Positions 24,747-37,099 of a stretch of DNA of 64,000 nucleotides are shown one piece after another. How positions within the stretch are numbered: the first letter of the stretch is position 1; every line of letters begins with the position of its first letter. The stretch is from Rubricella aquisinus (GTDB taxonomy: Bacteria; Pseudomonadota; Alphaproteobacteria; Rhodobacterales; Rhodobacteraceae). The DNA is taken from the NCBI RefSeq assembly GCF_014199445.1, contig NZ_JACIJS010000004.1, positions 276,196 through 340,195 of the forward strand, in the 5' to 3' direction. A program made the translations under genes and the position numbers. The notes beneath the pieces were generated by a model. The model was not told where the DNA came from, made no database searches, and saw nothing but the letters and a program-made list of their open reading frames with translations.

Positions 24747-25690
24747 CCACCGATCCAACCCCGCACCAAGTCGCCAGCCGCCCCCGGATGTGGACCCGCA
24801 TCCGCGAAAGCGACATTGGCTATTCCTTCTTCCGCTCGCCCTTCGCGATGGTGGCCGCAGCCGTGACGGTGGCGTTTTTGCTTGCCGCAGCACTTGCCCC
24901 ATGGATCGCGCCCTATAACCCGTTCGATCCCGCGCAAGTCAGCCTTTGGGACGGAAAGCTGCCGCCGTCCTTTGCGGGCGGGGATGAACGCTATTTCCTT
25001 GGCACCGACAATCAGGGCCGCGATCTGTGGTCCACGATCCTCTATGGCGGGCGATTGTCGATCATCATTGGCCTTGCTGCCGTGTTCTTTGGCATGACGC
25101 TGGGCGTGGTGCTGGGGGTGGTTGCGGGCTATCTCGGGGGTTGGGTCGATACGCTGATCATGCGGGTGGCCGATGTGCAGCTGACCATTCCGGGCATCCT
25201 CGTTGCGATCCTGATCAACGGTGTGGGGCAGATCATGCTGCCGCAGGAATTGCGCGCCGAATTTTCCGTCTATGTCGTGATCTTTGCCATTGGCCTGTCG
25301 GATTGGCCGCAGTTCGCGCGTGTGACACGCGGTGCCGCACTGGTGGAGAAAGAGCGCGAATATGTGCAGGCCGCCCGTGTGATCGGATTGCCCGGCTGGC
25401 TCATCATGTGGCGCCATGTGCTGCCCAATGTGCTGCGTCCGGTGCTGGTGCTGGCCACGATCGGCCTTGCGCTTGCGATCATCGCGGAGGCAACGCTGAG
25501 CTTTCTTGGTCAGGGCGTACCGCCCACCACGCCGAGCCTTGGCACGCTGATCCGCGTCGGGCAGGAGTTCATGTTCTCCGGCCTGTGGTGGATCGCGTTC
25601 TTTCCTGCGCTGACCCTCGTTATCCTCGTGTTTGCGGTCAACCTGTTGGGTGACTGGATGCGCGACGCGCTGAACCCGAAATTGCGGTGA
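24743..25690 (+). CDS. ABC transporter permease, DppC/OppC type
   Basis: 315 residues with an N-terminal cytoplasmic extension, then six helices. The FLGTDNQGRDLWSTILYGGR segment and the EAA loop VEKEREYVQAARVIGLPG are C-type hallmarks. The ATG at 24743 overlaps the upstream stop (ATGA). It pairs with the B-type permease. The fused ATPase gene starts six bases after its stop. Confidence 0.93.
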   Translation: MTTDPTPHQVASRPRMWTRIRESDIGYSFFRSPFAMVAAAVTVAFLLAAALAPWIAPYNPFDPAQVSLWDGKLPPSFAGGDERYFLGTDNQGRDLWSTILYGGRLSIIIGLAAVFFGMTLGVVLGVVAGYLGGWVDTLIMRVADVQLTIPGILVAILINGVGQIMLPQELRAEFSVYVVIFAIGLSDWPQFARVTRGAALVEKEREYVQAARVIGLPGWLIMWRHVLPNVLRPVLVLATIGLALAIIAEATLSFLGQGVPPTTPSLGTLIRVGQEFMFSGLWWIAFFPALTLVILVFAVNLLGDWMRDALNPKLR

Positions 25691-25695
25691 GAGCC

Positions 25696-27402
25696 ATGGA
25701 CCTTCTTGATATCAAGAACCTCGATGTTGTGTTCCCGACCCGGCGCGGCACTGTGCACGCTGCACAGGGCGTTTCCCTGACCGTGGCACCGGGCGAAGTG
25801 CTGGGGTTGGTGGGCGAGTCCGGGGCGGGTAAATCCACCATCGGCAACGCGATCATGGACCTGTTGGAGCCTCCGGGTTATGTCGGCGCGGGGGAGATCG
25901 TGTTTCAGGGCACCGACCTGCGCACGCTCGACGCGGATCAGATGCGCCGGGTGCGGGGCCGCAAGATCGGCATGATCTTTCAGGATCCGCAGACCAGCCT
26001 GAACCCATTGCTCACCATCGGGGAGCAGTTGATCGAGTCGATCCGCAACAGCCTCGACATGACGGAGGCCGACGCGAAACAACGCGCCATTCAGATGCTG
26101 GGCGACGTGGGGATCACGGAAGCCGAAGCCCGGCTCAAATCCTATCCGCACCAATTCTCAGGCGGGATGCGGCAGCGGGTTGTGATCGCACTGGCCCTGT
26201 CCGGTGATCCTGATCTTATCATCGCGGATGAGCCGACCACGGCACTTGATGTGTCGATCCAGAAGCAAATCCTTGACCTCATCAAACGCCTTTGCCGCGA
26301 ACGCCAGCTTGGCGTGATCCTCGTGACCCATGATATCGGCGTGATCGCGGAAATCGCGGATCGGGTTTGCGTGATGTATCGCGGGCGCGTGGTGGAGACA
26401 GGCCAAACCGCGCAAGTCCTCGGCGCGCCGAACCATGAATACACCAAATCCCTGATCGCCGCCGTGCCGCGCGCCGATATGCGGCTGGAGCGTTTCGCGA
26501 GTGTGGACTACATCGAAGGGGGAGAGGCCGCAGGGCGCAAGATCGACATCCGCACCCATTGGCTCGGCGCCGCGCGGGCTGACGCGACAGAGCCGGAGGA
26601 GACGCTCACGGTCGAAAACCTCAACCTGTCCTTCGTGCTGGAAAAGTCTTTCTTCAAATCCAAACGCCGGATGCTGAAGGCCGTGGATAACGTGAGCTTT
26701 TCCATCCGGCAGGGGGAGACATTTGGGCTTGTGGGCGAGTCCGGCTCCGGCAAATCCACCGTCGCGCGGATCGTGGCGGGGCTCTACAAACAGGACAGTG
26801 GCACCGTGCGCCTTTTGGGGCGGGACGTGAAAGGCAGCTGGTCCGACCCGGCGGAGCGGGACGTGCGCCGCCGCCTTCAGATGATTTTCCAGGATCCGTT
26901 CTCCAGCCTCAATGCGCGGCTGACGGTGATGGACATCGTGGCCGAACCGATCCGGTTTCATAAACTTACCAGCAGCGAGGCAGAGACAAAGCAGATCGTG
27001 CAAGACCTGCTGGATCATGTTGGCCTTGGGGCGCAAGCCGCGATCCGCTATCCGCATGAATTCTCCGGCGGGCAAAGGCAGCGGATTTCGATTGCGCGCG
27101 CGCTTGCCAGCCGCCCGCGTGTGCTGATCTGCGATGAGCCGACCAGTGCGCTGGACGTGTCCATTCAGGCGCAAATCCTCAACCTTTTGAAGGATTTGCA
27201 GGCAGAGCTGAACCTCACCATGCTGTTCATCAGCCACGATTTGCCGGTGATCCGTCAGATGTGTGACCGAGTGGCAGTGATGAAGCAGGGCCAGATCGTC
27301 GAGCTGACGGAGACGGAGGCGCTGTTTGACGCGCCGACCCATGCCTATAGCCAAAGCCTGATCGCGCAAATGCCCCGGATGGACCTGCTGGAGCCGGTCT
27401 GA
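25696..27402 (+). CDS. ABC transporter ATPase, fused DppD-DppF type
   Basis: 568 residues with two complete nucleotide-binding domains. Walker A is GESGAGKST (near residue 40) and GESGSGKST (near residue 350); the signature motifs are FSGGMRQR and FSGGQRQRIS; Walker B is IIADEPTTALD and ICDEPTSALD. One polypeptide therefore replaces the usual DppD and DppF pair. The ATG at 25696 is preferred over a GTG at 25687 because GGTGAG lies in front and the GTG overlaps the upstream stop. It energises the importer; the transported solute is unknown. Confidence 0.93.
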   Translation: MDLLDIKNLDVVFPTRRGTVHAAQGVSLTVAPGEVLGLVGESGAGKSTIGNAIMDLLEPPGYVGAGEIVFQGTDLRTLDADQMRRVRGRKIGMIFQDPQTSLNPLLTIGEQLIESIRNSLDMTEADAKQRAIQMLGDVGITEAEARLKSYPHQFSGGMRQRVVIALALSGDPDLIIADEPTTALDVSIQKQILDLIKRLCRERQLGVILVTHDIGVIAEIADRVCVMYRGRVVETGQTAQVLGAPNHEYTKSLIAAVPRADMRLERFASVDYIEGGEAAGRKIDIRTHWLGAARADATEPEETLTVENLNLSFVLEKSFFKSKRRMLKAVDNVSFSIRQGETFGLVGESGSGKSTVARIVAGLYKQDSGTVRLLGRDVKGSWSDPAERDVRRRLQMIFQDPFSSLNARLTVMDIVAEPIRFHKLTSSEAETKQIVQDLLDHVGLGAQAAIRYPHEFSGGQRQRISIARALASRPRVLICDEPTSALDVSIQAQILNLLKDLQAELNLTMLFISHDLPVIRQMCDRVAVMKQGQIVELTETEALFDAPTHAYSQSLIAQMPRMDLLEPV

Positions 27403-27455
27403 CCTGCGACATGGCAGATGTTTCGCGCGCGAAACATTGGGCGTAAAACGGCATC

Positions 27456-27815
27456 ATGAGGCATTTGCGACTCTTCTGGCTGCGCGCCTTTCTGGCCCTG
27501 ACCGTTCTGGTCGGGACCATGGGCGCGTCGCTGGCGCATCAGCCACCCACGCTCGACGCGAAACTGTATTACCGGGGGCCGGATGGGTTGCCGGGGGTGT
27601 TTTGCCTGACGGGTGACGCGCCTGCGGGCATTGCCGTGGGGCAGCCCTGCGATGCGTGCCTGTTGATCGGGGCGGTCGATTTGCCGACCCTGCCGCGTGT
27701 CGTGATGCGCAACACGGGCGTGCTGGCCGCACCCTTTGGACTTACCGCGCAAAACGGGACGGGTGCGGCACCCCGCTCACCTGCCCTGCCGCGCGGGCCA
27801 CCTGTTCTGGCTTAA
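27456..27815 (+). CDS. Small secreted cysteine-containing protein, possibly copper-linked
   Basis: 119 residues with a hydrophobic N-terminal segment (LFWLRAFLALTVLVGTMGAS) ending at ASLAH, which looks like a signal peptide or anchor. Three cysteines lie in FCLTGD and QPCDACLL (CxxC). The C terminus is Pro/Ala/Gly-rich. It is followed 58 bases later by a PCu(A)C copper chaperone, and short proteins of the DUF2946 kind often sit in such places, so a periplasmic copper role is a reasonable guess. I do not recognise the family firmly. Confidence 0.6.
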   Translation: MRHLRLFWLRAFLALTVLVGTMGASLAHQPPTLDAKLYYRGPDGLPGVFCLTGDAPAGIAVGQPCDACLLIGAVDLPTLPRVVMRNTGVLAAPFGLTAQNGTGAAPRSPALPRGPPVLA

Positions 27816-27873
27816 CCCTTTGTTAAGACCAATCCGGCGGCCCCTGGCCGCCCGCATGAACAGGACAAAACAC

Positions 27874-28344
27874 ATGAAAACGACCCTTATTGCACTGGCT
27901 CTTGGCCTTGCATCTGCCATGCCTGCGCTGGCCCATGACTACCGCATTGGTGATCTGACGATTGACCATCCATGGGCGCGGGAAACCACGCCGATGGCGC
28001 GCGCCTCTGGCGGGTTCATGACCATCACCAATACCGGCGACCGGGATGAGCGGTTGCTGTCGGCCAGCGCCGATTTCGCGCGGGCGGAGTTGCATATCAC
28101 CGTCACGGAGGACGGCGTGAACCGGATGATGGAGCAGGAGGACGGCATCGTGATCCCGGCAGGCGGCACGCTGGAATTCAAACCCGGCTCCTATCACGTC
28201 ATGTTCATGGGCCTCACCGGCCCCTTCATCGAGGGGGAGGAGAAGGAGGTCACGCTGATCTTTGAACGCGCGGGGCAGATTGACGTGCTGTTCACTGTGG
28301 AGCCGTTTCAGGGGGGTGGCCATACGGGCCACATGAACCACTAG
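27874..28344 (+). CDS. Copper chaperone PCu(A)C
   Basis: 156 residues with a signal peptide (MKTTLIALALGLASAMPALA). The mature part has the copper-binding pattern His...Met...HVMFMGL with GGFMTITNTG, typical of the DUF461/PCu(A)C family that delivers Cu(I) to the CuA site of cytochrome oxidase in the periplasm. The C terminus HTGHMNH adds further metal ligands. The ATG at 27874 follows CAGGAC; an ATG at 27856 is an alternative. Confidence 0.9.
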   Translation: MKTTLIALALGLASAMPALAHDYRIGDLTIDHPWARETTPMARASGGFMTITNTGDRDERLLSASADFARAELHITVTEDGVNRMMEQEDGIVIPAGGTLEFKPGSYHVMFMGLTGPFIEGEEKEVTLIFERAGQIDVLFTVEPFQGGGHTGHMNH

Positions 28345-28350
28345 CAATGC

Positions 28351-29196
28351 TCACCAGATCGGCCCGGTCGCCTCAATCGGTTGGGGATCGGGCGCGAGGC
28401 TCAGGACCGCGCGGCGCAATTCCATCGTCAGGGCCGCGCGGGGCAGGGCGAGGTCCGGCTGAAACGGCGTACCCAGTGTCAGGTGCAGGGTTTTGCCGAT
28501 ATGGCTGCGGAAGGCATAAAGTTGCAGCCCGTGGCGCAGGTTCGGGTGCACGAACGGGGCGATCTGGAACAGGCGTGGATTGGCCCCGTCAATCCAGATG
28601 GGCAGCACCTGCGCGCCACTGTCCTGCGCCAGCCGCGCGATGAATGGGGTCCAGCGGGCCTCCCGCACCGGGCCGAAGGGCGTCGCGGCAGAGGCGGTGG
28701 CGCCTGAGGGAAACACCATCACCACGCCGCCTGCCCGCAGCCTGTCCAGTGCTGCCGCGCGGGTTTCCAGATTGCGGCGCTGCCCGCCCTTCGCCCCGGT
28801 GACGTTGAACGGCAAAAGGTAGGGGCGCAACGCCTCGACCTGCCACAACACGTCATTCGCGATCAGGCGAAAATCGCGCCCGTGATGGGACATCAGATGC
28901 ATCAACGCCATGCCATCGGCCATGCCGAAAGGATGGTTCGCGATGATCAGCAGGGGGCCTTGGGTCTTGAGCACCTCAAGCGGCGCACCCTGCGTCGCCA
29001 GCCGCATATCGAAGCGGCGAAAGAGGCAATCCCAGATATTGGCCCCGTCGGCCTGCAAATCCTGTTCCAGCCCGCGCAGGCGCATCAGCGCGCCGATCCG
29101 GCCGGTCAGGTTTTCGACCGTGCGGATCACCATTTGCCCGCCCCGCGATTTCGCGGCGCTGTAATAGCTCATCTCTTTCGGATTGGGTTTTTGCAC
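28351..29196 (-). CDS. Lysophospholipid acyltransferase family protein (PlsC/OlsA-like)
   Basis: 281 residues. The acyltransferase motif reads LIIANHPFGMADGMAL, the NHPxGxxDG variant found in ornithine-lipid and haemolysin-like acyltransferases rather than classic NHxxxxD. FPSGATASA corresponds to the FPEGTRS-like block II/III. No signal peptide is visible; a peripheral inner-membrane location is likely. It probably transfers an acyl chain to a lyso-lipid. It ends seven bases from the convergent copper chaperone gene. Confidence 0.85.
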   Translation of the reverse strand: MQKPNPKEMSYYSAAKSRGGQMVIRTVENLTGRIGALMRLRGLEQDLQADGANIWDCLFRRFDMRLATQGAPLEVLKTQGPLLIIANHPFGMADGMALMHLMSHHGRDFRLIANDVLWQVEALRPYLLPFNVTGAKGGQRRNLETRAAALDRLRAGGVVMVFPSGATASAATPFGPVREARWTPFIARLAQDSGAQVLPIWIDGANPRLFQIAPFVHPNLRHGLQLYAFRSHIGKTLHLTLGTPFQPDLALPRAALTMELRRAVLSLAPDPQPIEATGPIW

Positions 29197-29257
29197 GCGG
29201 GCTCTCGGATCGTGGGACCGCTACAAAAATCCATCCCCGCGCAGGTTTCAAGACGAC

Positions 29258-29292
29258 AATGGCGGCGCAGAGGGGATTTCTGCGCCGCCATT
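29258..29292 (-). terminator. Perfect 14-bp stem after gcvP
   Basis: AATGGCGGCGCAGA (29258-29271) pairs with TCTGCGCCGCCATT (29279-29292). It lies just past the gcvP stop codon on the minus strand and probably ends the gcvTHP transcript, though the T-tract is weak. Confidence 0.7.
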
Positions 29293-29315
29293 GCGGTGTG
29301 TCGGGGGCGTGCCGG

Positions 29316-32162
<2,847 letters not shown>

Positions 32163-32275
32163 TTGGTTCTCCGCAAAGGCGATGAGACTGTGATCAAATG
32201 GGGGATGTTTCGGCCTGCGCCGAAACATCGTGGTCAGGGGGTGGGTTGCTCCGGCGCGGGCCGGAGCGGTTCCCA

Positions 32276-32641
32276 TCAGTCGGCGACGTAGGCCTTGTAG
32301 GCGGCTTCATCCATCAGGGTGTCCATTTCGGACGGATCGGCCAGCTTGAGCTTGAAGAACCATCCGGCTTCCATCGGGTCTTCGTTCACCAGGGCGGGGT
32401 TTTCCACGATGGCCTCGTTCACCTCGGTGATGGTGCCGTCGAGGGGGGCGAGAATGTCGGACGCGGCCTTGACCGACTCGATCACGACGATCTCATCATC
32501 TTTGGCGACTTCGGTATCCGCCTCGGGCAGTTCGACAAAGACGATATCGCCAAGCTGTTCTGCCGCGTGGGCAGTGATGCCGACGATCACTTCGTCGCCA
32601 TCGGTACGGAGCCATTCATGCTCTTCGGTGAATTTAATCAT
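32276..32641 (-). CDS. gcvH: Glycine cleavage system H protein
   Basis: 121 residues. The lipoylated lysine is in [15 protein letters not shown], and the N-terminal FTEEHEWL and C-terminal [20 protein letters not shown] are intact. It shuttles the aminomethyl and hydride groups among the P, T and L proteins. It lies 11 bases after gcvT. The L protein (dihydrolipoamide dehydrogenase) is not encoded here. Confidence 0.96.
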   Translation of the reverse strand: MIKFTEEHEWLRTDGDEVIVGITAHAAEQLGDIVFVELPEADTEVAKDDEIVVIESVKAASDILAPLDGTITEVNEAIVENPALVNEDPMEAGWFFKLKLADPSEMDTLMDEAAYKAYVAD

Positions 32642-32652
32642 GGTGTCGGTCC

Positions 32653-33759
32653 TTAACGCTTGAAACCGGGTTTGGTGAAGGGAAGTGAAGCCACTTTGAC
32701 GGGCAGAAATTTGCCGCGCAAGGCCGCATAAAGCGCGGTGCCTTCGGCAGCATGGGAGGTCGGCACATAGCCCATCGACACGGGCGCGCCGACCGTCGGG
32801 CCAAAGCCGCCAGAGGTAATCGTGCCGATCTGTGGGCCATCGGGAGCGGCGTGCAGCGCAGTGCCCGCCCGCATCGGCGCGCGCCCTTCGGGGGCAAGGC
32901 CCACGCGGCGGCGATCCGCGCCATGCGCGATCTGGTTCAGGATTGTTGCGGCACCGGGAAAGCCCCCTTCGCGCGCGCCACCCGCGCGCCGCGCCTTGCC
33001 CATCGCCCAGGTCAACCCGGCCTCGACCGGTGTCGTTCCAGTGTCGATATCATTGCCGTAAAGGCACAGCCCCGCCTCAAGCCGCAGGCTGTCCCGTGCG
33101 CCAAGACCAATGGGCGCGACGGCCTCCTGCGCGAGCAGCGCCTCTGCCAACGCCTCCGCCTGATCGGGGGCCACGGAAATCTCGAACCCGTCCTCGCCCG
33201 TATAGCCCGAGCGGCTGATCGTCAGCCCGCCGAACGCGTCGAAATCCGCGATATCCATGAAGCGCATCGCGGCCACGTCGATACCTGCGTCGATCATCGC
33301 GGCCTCTGCCGTGGGGCCTTGCAGGGCGAGGAGGGCGCGGTCCAGCTCGGTCACGTCACAATCGGGCAGGTTGGCGCGCAGATGGGCGATATCGGCCTCC
33401 TTGCACGCCGCGTTCACCACGACGAACCAGTGATCGCCGCGATTGGCGAACATCAGATCATCCATGATCCCGCCCGCGTCATTGGTCAAAAGCCCGTAGC
33501 GTTGCCGACCCTCCGGCAGGCCCGCGACATCGACGGGCATCAGCGCCTCAAGCCTTGCTGCCACATTCGAACCAGTGATGCGCACCTGACCCATATGGCT
33601 CACGTCAAAAAGCCCCGCCTTAGTGCGGCAATGGTTATGCTCGCCCATCACGCCCATCGGGTATTGCACCGGCATGTCATAGCCCGCGAAAGGCACCATC
33701 TTGGCCCCAAGGCGCAGATGCAGCGCATGAAGCGGTGTTGTTTTCAGATCGGTGGCCAT
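32653..33759 (-). CDS. gcvT: Glycine cleavage system aminomethyltransferase (T-protein)
   Basis: 368 residues. Visible are [33 protein letters not shown], and [20 protein letters not shown], the folate-binding core. It moves the methylene group to tetrahydrofolate and releases ammonia. It is the first gene after the glycine riboswitch, so all three gcv genes should rise with glycine. Confidence 0.96.
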   Translation of the reverse strand: MATDLKTTPLHALHLRLGAKMVPFAGYDMPVQYPMGVMGEHNHCRTKAGLFDVSHMGQVRITGSNVAARLEALMPVDVAGLPEGRQRYGLLTNDAGGIMDDLMFANRGDHWFVVVNAACKEADIAHLRANLPDCDVTELDRALLALQGPTAEAAMIDAGIDVAAMRFMDIADFDAFGGLTISRSGYTGEDGFEISVAPDQAEALAEALLAQEAVAPIGLGARDSLRLEAGLCLYGNDIDTGTTPVEAGLTWAMGKARRAGGAREGGFPGAATILNQIAHGADRRRVGLAPEGRAPMRAGTALHAAPDGPQIGTITSGGFGPTVGAPVSMGYVPTSHAAEGTALYAALRGKFLPVKVASLPFTKPGFKR

Positions 33760-33813
33760 GAAAAACCCCTTTGGACCGTCGCATCACAATTAGGCGCATA
33801 GACGCCTGCGATG

Positions 33814-33972
33814 CCCCTGCTGTCCTTTCGCCTGAGATCGTTATCCCTTCGGCGGGCGCGGTATCGGGCGCCACTCTCCAGCATCGTTAACGGTCCTGCC
33901 GGTCCTTTGGCCTGAGAGTTTCCGGGGCGGTTGCTCCTTCGGCACTGGGTAAACCAGTTCTCCCAGCAGGTG
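33814..33972 (-). promoter_or_regulatory. Tandem glycine riboswitch
   Basis: Read on the minus strand, aptamer 1 (about 33970-33895) runs from GCTGGGAGAACTGG through CCGAAGGAGCAACC and AACTCTCAGGCCAAAGGACCG. Aptamer 2 (about 33885-33816) runs from GCTGGAGAGTG through CCGAAGGGATAACG and ATCTCAGGCGAAAGGACAGC. Both carry the glycine-riboswitch core elements and are joined by a short linker. The pair lies about 55 bases before gcvT, the classical location, and should activate the operon when glycine is bound. Confidence 0.95.
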
Positions 33973-34081
33973 GAAGCCTCATAGCGCGGCGGATGAGTCG
34001 CGGCAAGCGAAGTTTGCGTCGTATCCGTGCCAAACACCCTGCCTATGGTCAAAGCCCGCAACCCGCGCTATCCCGCGCGGT

Positions 34082-35311
34082 ATGGAAGAATTCAAGATCA
34101 CACGATTGGGCCTGTCCGGCGACGGGATTGCGCAGACCGAGGGCGGCGACATTTACCTGCCGCTGACCCTGCCGGGCGAACGAGTTGCTGCCGACATCAC
34201 CAATGGCAAGCCCGTGGGCCGGGTGCGCATTCTGGAGCCGGTGGCCGAGCGCGTCAGCGCGCCGTGCACCCATTTCGGGCGCTGTGGTGGCTGCGCGCTG
34301 CAACATGCGAGCGACAGTTTGGTCGCGGATTGGAAAGAGGACGCGGTGCGCCGCGCGCTGGCCGCCCATGGGATCGAGGCTCCGTTCCGGCCACAGGCGA
34401 TCTCCCCGCCCGGATCGCGGCGGCGGGCCACGTTTTCGGGACGGCGGACGAAGAAGGCCGCGCAGATCGGCTTTCACGCGCGCGGCGATGCGCTGATCGT
34501 GGAGGTGCCGGATTGCGCCGTCATCACGCCGGGCCTGCGCGCGGTGTTGCCCGCGCTGGAGGCGCTGGTGATGACTGGCGGGTCGCGCAAGGGCGAGGTG
34601 AAATTCACCGTGACCGACACCGACGAGGGGCCAGACGTCTCTGTCACGGAGGCAAAACCGGTGGAGGGGCAGATGCTCGCGGAATTGGTCGCGTTGGCGC
34701 ACCGGTTCGGGCTGAGCCGGTTGACATGGAATGGCGATGTGTTGGCGACGCTGCGCCCGCCTGCCTTGCGGCTTGGAGCGGCATCGGTGGTGCCGCCGCC
34801 GGGCGCGTTCTTGCAGGCCACGGCAGAGGGGCAGGAAGCCCTGACCGCCGCCGCGTTGGAGGCCGTGGCGGATGCGGGGCGGGTGCTGGACCTGTTCAGC
34901 GGTGTGGGCACCTTCACGCTGCCCTTGGCCAAGCGGGCGGAGGTTCATGCGGTGGAAAGTGATGCGACGATGCTGACCGCGCTCGATACCGCATGGCGCG
35001 CGACCCCGGGGCTGAAACGTGTGACGACAGAGGCGCGCGATCTATTTCGGCGACCGCTCTTGGCAGGGGAGTTCAAGGGCTGGGACGCTGCCGTGATCGA
35101 CCCGCCGCGCGCAGGAGCGCAGGCGCAGATGGGACCATTGGCAGAGGCCGGGCCCGCGCGGCTTGCGATGATTTCGTGCAATCCGGTGACGTTTGCGCGG
35201 GATATGGCGATGCTGCGCGGGGCCGGGTATCGGCTGGACTGGGTGCAGGTGGTGGACCAGTTCCGCTGGTCCCCGCATGTGGAGATCGCGAGCGCGCTTG
35301 TGCGGGAGTAA
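34082..35311 (+). CDS. 23S rRNA (uracil-C5) methyltransferase, RlmD/RumA-like
   Basis: 409 residues. An N-terminal TRAM-like domain precedes the iron-sulfur site CTHFGRCGGC with a fourth cysteine in PDCAV. The C-terminal SAM domain has VLDLFSGVGTFTLPLA, VIDPPRAGA and the catalytic SCNP cysteine. It methylates C5 of a uridine in rRNA or tRNA; RlmD, RlmC and TrmA cannot be told apart with certainty from sequence. The gene is divergent from gcvT. It is followed directly by a structured repeat with a terminator. Confidence 0.9.
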   Translation: MEEFKITRLGLSGDGIAQTEGGDIYLPLTLPGERVAADITNGKPVGRVRILEPVAERVSAPCTHFGRCGGCALQHASDSLVADWKEDAVRRALAAHGIEAPFRPQAISPPGSRRRATFSGRRTKKAAQIGFHARGDALIVEVPDCAVITPGLRAVLPALEALVMTGGSRKGEVKFTVTDTDEGPDVSVTEAKPVEGQMLAELVALAHRFGLSRLTWNGDVLATLRPPALRLGAASVVPPPGAFLQATAEGQEALTAAALEAVADAGRVLDLFSGVGTFTLPLAKRAEVHAVESDATMLTALDTAWRATPGLKRVTTEARDLFRRPLLAGEFKGWDAAVIDPPRAGAQAQMGPLAEAGPARLAMISCNPVTFARDMAMLRGAGYRLDWVQVVDQFRWSPHVEIASALVRE

Positions 35312-35313
35312 TT

Positions 35314-35480
35314 GGACCGGACTCAAGGCGAAGCCGCCGGTCCAGCGGTCGCCCGCCCCCAGGCGGCCGCTTTACGACGTGAGCCTTCCATAGAACCGTT
35401 TCGCGGTGGTGCACCATAAACCGCGCGGCACTGCCGTGTCGGCGACCCCCTCGGGCGACCGCTGGACCTGCTCCGGTCCG
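35314..35480. repeat. Intergenic repeat family 2, copy A, with terminator
   Basis: A structured element of about 165 bp starting just after the methyltransferase stop. The first hairpin is GGACCGG (35314-35320) with CCGGTCC (35337-35343). The second is AGCGGTCGCC with GGCGGCCGCT (35344-35371), then TTT, a likely terminator for the plus-strand gene. GTCCAGCGGTCGCCCG (35340-35355) also pairs perfectly over 16 bases with CGGGCGACCGCTGGAC (35452-35467), so the whole element can fold into one long structure. A related copy is at 61407-61569. Confidence 0.8.
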
Positions 35481-35481
35481 G

Positions 35482-36195
35482 TCAGGTGCGGTCGGTCAAA
35501 CGCTGCGCCAAATCCTTGAGGTCGTGTGCCACCACGTCCCAATCCTGCTCTGCCGTCAGGTCGGTTGACTGATCGGGGCCATGCTCTGTCGGGCGAGGGA
35601 AGAAACCGGTGGAAAGGCCCGCATCGCGTGCGGCCGCCAGATCGTCATTATGCGCCGCGATCATCATCACCTCTGACGGGGCCAGTCCCAGCGCGCGGGC
35701 GGAGGCGTGATAGACCTCTGGCTTGGGCTTATAGTCGCGGGCGATGTCTGCCCCGACAATCGCATCCCACACCAAGCCGCCATGCCGCGCGAGCCGGGTC
35801 ATCATCGCGATGGAGCCGTTGGAGCAGGGGGCGACGAGGCGCTGCGCGCGCACCATGGCGAGCCCTTCGGGCACGTCCGCCCATGGGTCGAGCCGCTCCC
35901 ATGCCTGATTGAGCGTGATCCGATCCGTGGCATCGAACGCGCCGGAGAGCCCATGCTGGTCCAGCACCCGGTCGAAGTTTTCCAGATGCAGCACCTCAAG
36001 CGGCACATAGCCGCGCGCGCCGTCCCGTACCCGCGCCATGCCGGGCTGATATTCGGCACGCCAGTCGGTCGCCACGGCGATGGCATCGAGCGTCACGCCC
36101 TTGCGCGCGGCCACTCCCGCGACATGGCGTGCCACCGACCCGCGCCAATCGACAAGGCTGCCGAACACATCAAAGATGCAGGCGCGGATCGGCAT
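35482..36195 (-). CDS. Haloacid dehalogenase type II (HAD superfamily)
   Basis: 237 residues. The HAD nucleophile Asp9 is in CIFDVFGSLVDWR, where the G-S/T-L-x-D-W form is that of L-2-haloacid dehalogenases. Motif II CSNGS, the lysine in YKPKPEVY and the AAHNDDL motif III follow. It would hydrolyse 2-halo acids with inversion. It lies three bases before the MscS gene stop region on the same strand (MscS gene upstream) and may be co-transcribed with it. Actual substrate in vivo is unknown. Confidence 0.88.
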   Translation of the reverse strand: MPIRACIFDVFGSLVDWRGSVARHVAGVAARKGVTLDAIAVATDWRAEYQPGMARVRDGARGYVPLEVLHLENFDRVLDQHGLSGAFDATDRITLNQAWERLDPWADVPEGLAMVRAQRLVAPCSNGSIAMMTRLARHGGLVWDAIVGADIARDYKPKPEVYHASARALGLAPSEVMMIAAHNDDLAAARDAGLSTGFFPRPTEHGPDQSTDLTAEQDWDVVAHDLKDLAQRLTDRT

Positions 36196-36198
36196 GGA

Positions 36199-36978
36199 TC
36201 AGGCCTTGATCACGGTTTGCGTGGGGAAGGGGATTTCGATCCCGCCGGCGTCGAACGCCTCTTTCACATTGCGGGTCAGGTCGAATTTGATCGCCCAGTA
36301 ATCCCCGGAATCGCACCACAGGCGCAGCGTGAAATCAACCGAGCTGTCGCCCAGATTGGTCACCTGCACAAAGGGCGCGGGCGTGGTGTGGATCCGCTCA
36401 TCGGCATCAATTTGCGCGCGCAAGATCGCCTCTGCCGCTTGCAGATCGCTGCCATAGGACACACCGAACACGAGATCGACGCGGCGCGTGTCATAGGCGG
36501 AATAATTGGTGATGGCCCCCGACCAGATATCGCCATTTGGCACGATGATTTGCACGTTGTCGGGCGTGGACAGTTCGGTCGTGAAAAGGTCGATGGACTT
36601 CACCGTCCCCGACTGCCCGCCCGCATTGATGTAGTCCCCAAGTTTGAACGGGCGAAAAATCAGCAGCATCACGCCCGCCGCAAGATTGGACAATGTGCCC
36701 TGCAACGCCAGACCGATCGCCAGACCGGCGGCACCGATCAGGGCGACAAGCGATGTGGTCTGAATGCCAAACTGGCCGAGGACAAAAATCCCCGCAATCG
36801 TCAGGATCGCATAGCGCGCGAGGCTCGCGAAAAAGCCAAACAGCGTGTCATCGAGTTGCTCGTACCGGTCGGCGGCGCGGCGGATCTGCTTGGCCACGAG
36901 GCCCGACAGAAACAGCGCGCCAATGATGATCGCGCCCGCGACGGCCACATTCGCGGCCAGTTCCAATGCCCAGTGCAT
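36199..36978 (-). CDS. Small-conductance mechanosensitive channel (MscS family)
   Basis: 259 residues. Three transmembrane helices end in the pore helix LIGAAGLAIGLALQGTLSNLAAGV, with the typical Gly/Ala packing, followed by FRPFKLGDYINAGG and the beta-domain signature VPNGDIWSGAITNYS. It releases solutes on osmotic downshock across the inner membrane. ATG 36978 begins just before the first helix; an in-frame start at 37011 would add eleven residues. The promoter must lie in the gap shared with recQ. Confidence 0.92.
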   Translation of the reverse strand: MHWALELAANVAVAGAIIIGALFLSGLVAKQIRRAADRYEQLDDTLFGFFASLARYAILTIAGIFVLGQFGIQTTSLVALIGAAGLAIGLALQGTLSNLAAGVMLLIFRPFKLGDYINAGGQSGTVKSIDLFTTELSTPDNVQIIVPNGDIWSGAITNYSAYDTRRVDLVFGVSYGSDLQAAEAILRAQIDADERIHTTPAPFVQVTNLGDSSVDFTLRLWCDSGDYWAIKFDLTRNVKEAFDAGGIEIPFPTQTVIKA

Positions 36979-37099
36979 GAGTGCTCCCCTCTCATCCGAA
37001 ATGTCGGGCATGGGTTTAGCATGGGTGCCGTGTGAGACAAGGGGCGAGGGCCGCGATTGCCGCTTTCACATCCCGGCGCGGGCCGCTATTGCAGGGCGC

